Origin: Proteles cristata cristata
Taxonomy: Eukaryota; Chordata; Mammalia; Carnivora; Hyaenidae
Length of the DNA: 64,000 nt
Assembly (NCBI GenBank): GCA_017311185.1
Contig: JAESUZ010000756.1
Coordinates: 372,001 to 436,000 of the forward strand
Direction: 5' to 3'
Part shown: positions 59,671 to 64,000 of the stretch, one piece after another
Layout of the letters: each line of letters starts with the position of its first letter
Numbering within the stretch: the stretch's first letter is position 1
Made by a program: the position numbers and the translations under genes
The notes under the pieces: generated by a model
The model's input: only the letters and a program-made list of their open reading frames with translations
The model's database searches: none
Told to the model about the DNA's origin: nothing

Positions 59671-62600
59671 AAAGGATCAGGTTTATAATAATTTTAATGA
59701 ACAAGTCCCTCCCCCACCCCCAAAATGAGATTGTGAAAGTGCAATAGTCATCATCAGTGACTTAAAAGTTTGAATATAAGTTAGGATAATTTTCCCATTA
59801 CTTGTGGGATATTTTTCCAGTGAATTCCCCCACTTTTTTCCTCAGAAACAGTAACACTACCTAACCTGGAAAGTGTAGTTCTGGTGTCCCCACCCACTAG
59901 AAATGGGAACATTGCTGTCAGGAGCTGACGCTTGCTTTCCTTTGATCAGACTGATTCTCATGTAGCTAAGGGCAGAGCCATCAGCCGTCATTTCATTTAA
60001 AAGGACACAAACACTGTTGCAGAAGAACACCACTTGTGCTGTAATGAAGTTGAATTTAGTCCATAGGTGTAGAACGTAACATCGAAATCTGAATGCTGGC
60101 CGAAACAAGTCTCCAACTCCCATGTAATATGCAGGCCATCGAGGTGTCGGAATTTTATTTTCTGTTTCCTTGGATCACCCAGACAACTAACTGTCTCAGC
60201 TCTCGGTTTCATGCTGTGAGTGGGAGTGAGAAGTTGTGAGAAGTCATGAAAATAATAGGCGCCAAGATGCTAAAGTCTTGCCTCATGTTCCTGGCAATAG
60301 TTATTCCACCTGCAGAATAGTTGCTTTGCTCTGAAGCACATGGATCCCTTTCCCTCCTGGCCCTCCCGTAGCTGCCTATGTTCTGTCTTGTCTCATGTTT
60401 ACTTTTGCTTTGTCCCTTAGCTTATGGTTAATGGCCACCAAAGAGCCTCCTCTCCCTCCAAGTTAGTGCTCCTAGTAGGACTCGGCCCTCCCTCCCTTCC
60501 TTCTCCCCAAATAGTAACTACTTAAAGCTTGACAGGTATTAACCAAAATAAAAAAATTTAAAAAAATAGCAGCTCTGGGTCTGGTTTCAGATCGTAAGGA
60601 ATCTTTATTTATATCCAATTTGTTCCAGAAAGGATTGAAAATAACAAAAATGCATACAACCAGATGCAATTTGTTTTTAAATGAGGAAGTGAACAACTTA
60701 GGCCCATGGAAAGTACTAATTAACATTGCCTTTGTTCTTGGCTTAGCAGAGACGTGCCCAGATTTTTCTGAGAGTTGAGAGAGTTGGGGTGGTGGGGGAA
60801 TGGAAAGTGGAGAAGGTCAACTGAGTATCTTATTTCCAAGTTGTGTATCTTATTTCTGAGCTGAGTATCTGATTTCCAAGTTGCTTACTGCAGACTTTGA
60901 CATCAATCTGAGGCGTATAAGCACCGACCAAAATGATGGGAATCAAGGGGTGAGACAATCCAGGACAAAGTGAAAGTGGCCAGTGAGCCCTGGAATGAAT
61001 TTCCAAAGTACAAGCAGCTTTTTGCACATAGCCTGTGACTGATTATAAAGGGAATGGCATGTAATCAGTAAGGAACAGATAACCCACCGCGTACACACGC
61101 TCATTTTCGAGATGTTCTCACATTGCCCAGTGCTTAGAGCTCATTCTATAAACCATTTCTCTCAGTGATGTCTACATTCCATTCCTGTTGGAACTATTGC
61201 TAAGCCTAGTGATTCTCAGATCACTTCCGGTCATGATTTGTAATCTTTTCTGTGGGGGTTGGAGGTGCCCCTCTGCTTAGAGCTTGCACTCCATCTTTAC
61301 TATGTAGCTGTTCAGCAGGGTTGTATCTCTGGGCTCTTTGTCCTTTGGGAAAGGAAAGCATTTACATCCTTATCCTGCTGTGATTTTCTGACCTAGTTTA
61401 GGCTGTTGTCTTTTATTTGCTTCTGTTGCCTCCACCAGAGATCTCAATGGCATTGATTACCAAAATTCCACCTCAACCTCTTGTTCCCTTTTCTGTGGTT
61501 TGTTTAAGATATATTGTTTAGCTTATGATTAGGGATGAATACCCACTTAGGTGAACCTCAGTTTCTTCAATTAAGTTAACCCTGTGGCTCGCAAGGTCTA
61601 CTGTTGTTCACGGTCTTAACAACTGGCACAATTATCTGTAAATCCTGCACCTCGATAATCAACACTTGCTTGTCTTTCTTCTATCTCAGATATTTAATTC
61701 CCTATTGAACTTCTATCGGTGTTCCTGTTTGTGGTATAAGTGAGTGCTCCCTAGCTTGGTGTAAATCATTAGAAAATACCTTGTATATTAAATGGACAGT
61801 TGAATGAACAAGTCTTCCTCACCTTGGACAGTCTCAGACAACCTAGGACCAACAATGTCATTCTTATTCACAAGTTCTCTTTGGTGTCTTAGATTTGGTA
61901 GGTGATCTATCTTCCCCAATGATTTGATTTTAGCCTTGCAACTGTAAGGCAACATAAATACATGGGAAGATTCATAGTACAGTTTCTATTAAGAAAAGAG
62001 GGAAACTATTTTTCATACCCTCAGTGGGCATTGCATTCCTTAGTGAATTATCATTTTTACTTTACCATGGCTATATTTAAGTAAGAGCTTTTACTGTCAT
62101 GATATATAAATTCATATTCAGAATTTCTGAGAACTTTACAGATTACGTGTTTTTTCCTTTATGAAATAAAGAGTCATCTAGAGAGAAAAACTTTCCACCA
62201 TTGATTCCAACTCCTTTGCCTCTCAATTTCTCAGAACATCAAGGAGAATTTAGACTGCTAGAGGGCAAAGCCAAGAAGAAAGAGGGAACCAATCATAAGA
62301 GATAGAGCTAAAAGATCATCATTAGTTCAAAGAAAAACACAGAGGCAAACTTTCAGCAGATTCATTTGCTTCTTCTTCTTCTTATTATTTTTTTTTAATT
62401 ATTTGCCAGAACTTTTCCCACAGGGGAGAAAGTTACTGTAGCCTCTACCCAGTGACGTCTACCTAGTCACGTCTGATTCTAAACTTCTGCATCCCATTCT
62501 CCATATAAGATAAAGGAGATGCTAAAAAGATATTTTTGTTTGTTTTGGTTTTCTTTTTAGGAAACATTTTTGTTTTACCCAATGATTCCCATTTACTAGC

Positions 62601-64000
62601 CATTTAAATAAAAATTATTGCTTGGATGGTACATTTTATACTCTTTTGTCTGAAAGAATGCTATGCAAAGGTGAGGTTTGTTTGGACTCTCAGTTCTCTC
62701 TCAGATAGGTGGTAGCAGCTGTTCCTTGTCTCCTCTCGCCATCTGTTGTCTTGTTTTGTCACCTCTGCTATGGTTTTCACCACAACACATCTATCCTCTT
62801 GCTGTTAAACTATTCATCTTTGTTACTATATGTGAAGTCTCAGGGCCTGCCAACTGCTACTCCATTTAATACAGTGGTCAGTCCTAGCTAATATTACTGG
62901 CCTATGCTTCCCTTTCCTGCTGTGAAGGGAGACACATTTCAGATAAATTACTGAATGTTCTCAAGCCCACAATTTTTTGGGATTCAACCCAACTAACTCT
63001 TTCCATTATCCTATTGGGTCTTATGTCTATACCTACTTTATCTTCCGCTTTTTACCTACTGGTTATTGTTTTGTGTATTTAACACTCATCTGTTGACCTA
63101 TAATACCTTAGTAGAGTGCCAAATACACAACTGAATGCTTGCCATTGCTTTCTGGGGATAAGCAGACAATAGAAGGCATGGTGATGTAAATAAAAATAAT
63201 AACCCTAAATATACTCACTTGACTCAAGTGAACCTGACCAATGGATTTTATTTCTTACCATAGACAGGCAGTAGAAATTCAGTTTTGTATATTATCAGTA
63301 TTGTGATCCATAGTTTGGAGATTCGTACCAAAGGAATTGACCAAGGCTCATGTAACTGTTTGCAGTTTATTCATCCTGTCTGCAGATTCAGAGGAAAAAC
63401 ACTGCTGTATCTTGTTGTGGTAAATGATGTCCAGATAATTCCAAAATGCATGTCTATTTGATGTTTTAAAATAAATTTACCTCCATATGCTTCAAGGGAA
63501 AACATCATGTTGTTCAAAACGCAAAAATCTGTTGATTTACTAAAATATCTAGAATCTTCCAGCACAGTGCATTTAAACGGGATCCACCATTTCACATTCA
63601 ATATGATAAAAGTCCCCGTTTTACTCCTTTAGGAACCAAAGATATTTTTAGTTCTTTGATCTGAAAGTGTCACCTGTGTAGAACTGCTCAGTATGTCAAG
63701 AGAGGGAAGTTCTGGAAAGCCTGTGGGTGTGTGATAACCTAAGGCCATCAGATAAGTAGATCCAAATAAGATTGCAAAAACAAAACAAAACAAAAAAACC
63801 CAGATGCTCCAAAACCCATTCTTCCTCTTCTAAGCACTTAATACAGCAACCCACAGTGATGTTTTCCTTGGCAGGCTTACAGAGCATTTATCAGCCCATG
63901 GGGTCACCATCTAAAATTTGTGATAGTTTGAGAGACTCAGATGGGCGTGGATTTACTGCTTTATTTAAAGAAATTCAGAATGATAATTTTTGTCCCCTAG

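Larger units (their letters stand above)
43979..64000 (+). other. SYNE1: SYNE1 intron after the start-codon exon (partial)
   Basis: From the donor to the window edge I found no sequence resembling the next nesprin-1 exon, which would continue the N-terminus into the first calponin-homology domain. Repeats are listed separately. Stretches without an entry (44.0-45.0, 47.5-49.5, 51.2-51.9, 52.5-53.4, 54.5-55.5, 57.4-58.7 and 59.7-64.0 kb) show no recognisable gene. Confidence 0.8.

Noticed and set aside
59857..60212. Two overlapping - strand frames of 71 and 88 codons, considered as a processed pseudogene
   Set aside because: Neither translation is recognisable, no poly-A tail or target duplication was seen, and the frames conflict with each other.
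63974..64000. The window ends in tttttgtcccctag, which looks like a splice acceptor
   Set aside because: The tract is short and the next base is unseen. If the adjoining sequence began with the next nesprin-1 codons it would be an exon edge, but that cannot be tested here.

Overview
The window is eukaryotic nuclear DNA from a cat-family (felid) carnivore. About 28 short retroposons open with a tRNA-like head reading gcctgggtggctcagt, carry a CT-rich middle and end in aaataaataaa. This is the feliform SINEC_Fc type and differs from the canid version. Older mammal-wide repeats (LINE-2, MIR, MLT1-like LTRs, an ERV-L relic) lie between them. No bacterial-style genes, operons, CRISPR arrays or tRNA/rRNA genes were seen.

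The only host gene I can support is the 5' end of SYNE1 (nesprin-1), on the + strand. A CpG island at about 35.65-37.1 kb is the likely promoter and first exon or exons. It holds two good + strand splice donors, after 35843 and after 36327. The exon at 43691-43978 has a strong acceptor, an in-frame stop ahead of the start codon, a three-codon upstream ORF, and an ATG at 43912. That ATG opens the nesprin-1 N-terminus (ending SPRDIANVMQRLQ), followed by a phase-1 donor. From 43979 to the right edge is intron. The actin-binding calponin-homology exons are not in the window.

Layout: 1-35.6 kb is 5' flanking intergenic DNA. It holds SINEs, a 5'-truncated young L1 (7.86-9.50 kb), an older L1 tail (9.9-10.4 kb), a 5'-inverted L1 (13.63-14.13 kb), a decayed ERV-L internal region with recognisable RT, integrase and dUTPase segments (14.4-18.1 kb), two MLT1-like solitary LTRs, LINE-2 copies on both strands and a MIR. 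The CpG island follows at 35.6-37.1 kb. The rest, 37-64 kb, is SYNE1 intronic sequence with further LINE-2, MIR, SINE and microsatellite content.

I found no convincing undescribed system. The points most worth checking are the SYNE1 5' leader (alternative first exons, a possible extra non-coding exon, the uORF), the twin-primed L1, the nested and serial SINE insertions, and a young SINE subfamily that could be polymorphic among cats. Most long reading frames, including a 426-codon one on the - strand of the CpG island, look like by-products of GC-rich or repeat sequence.
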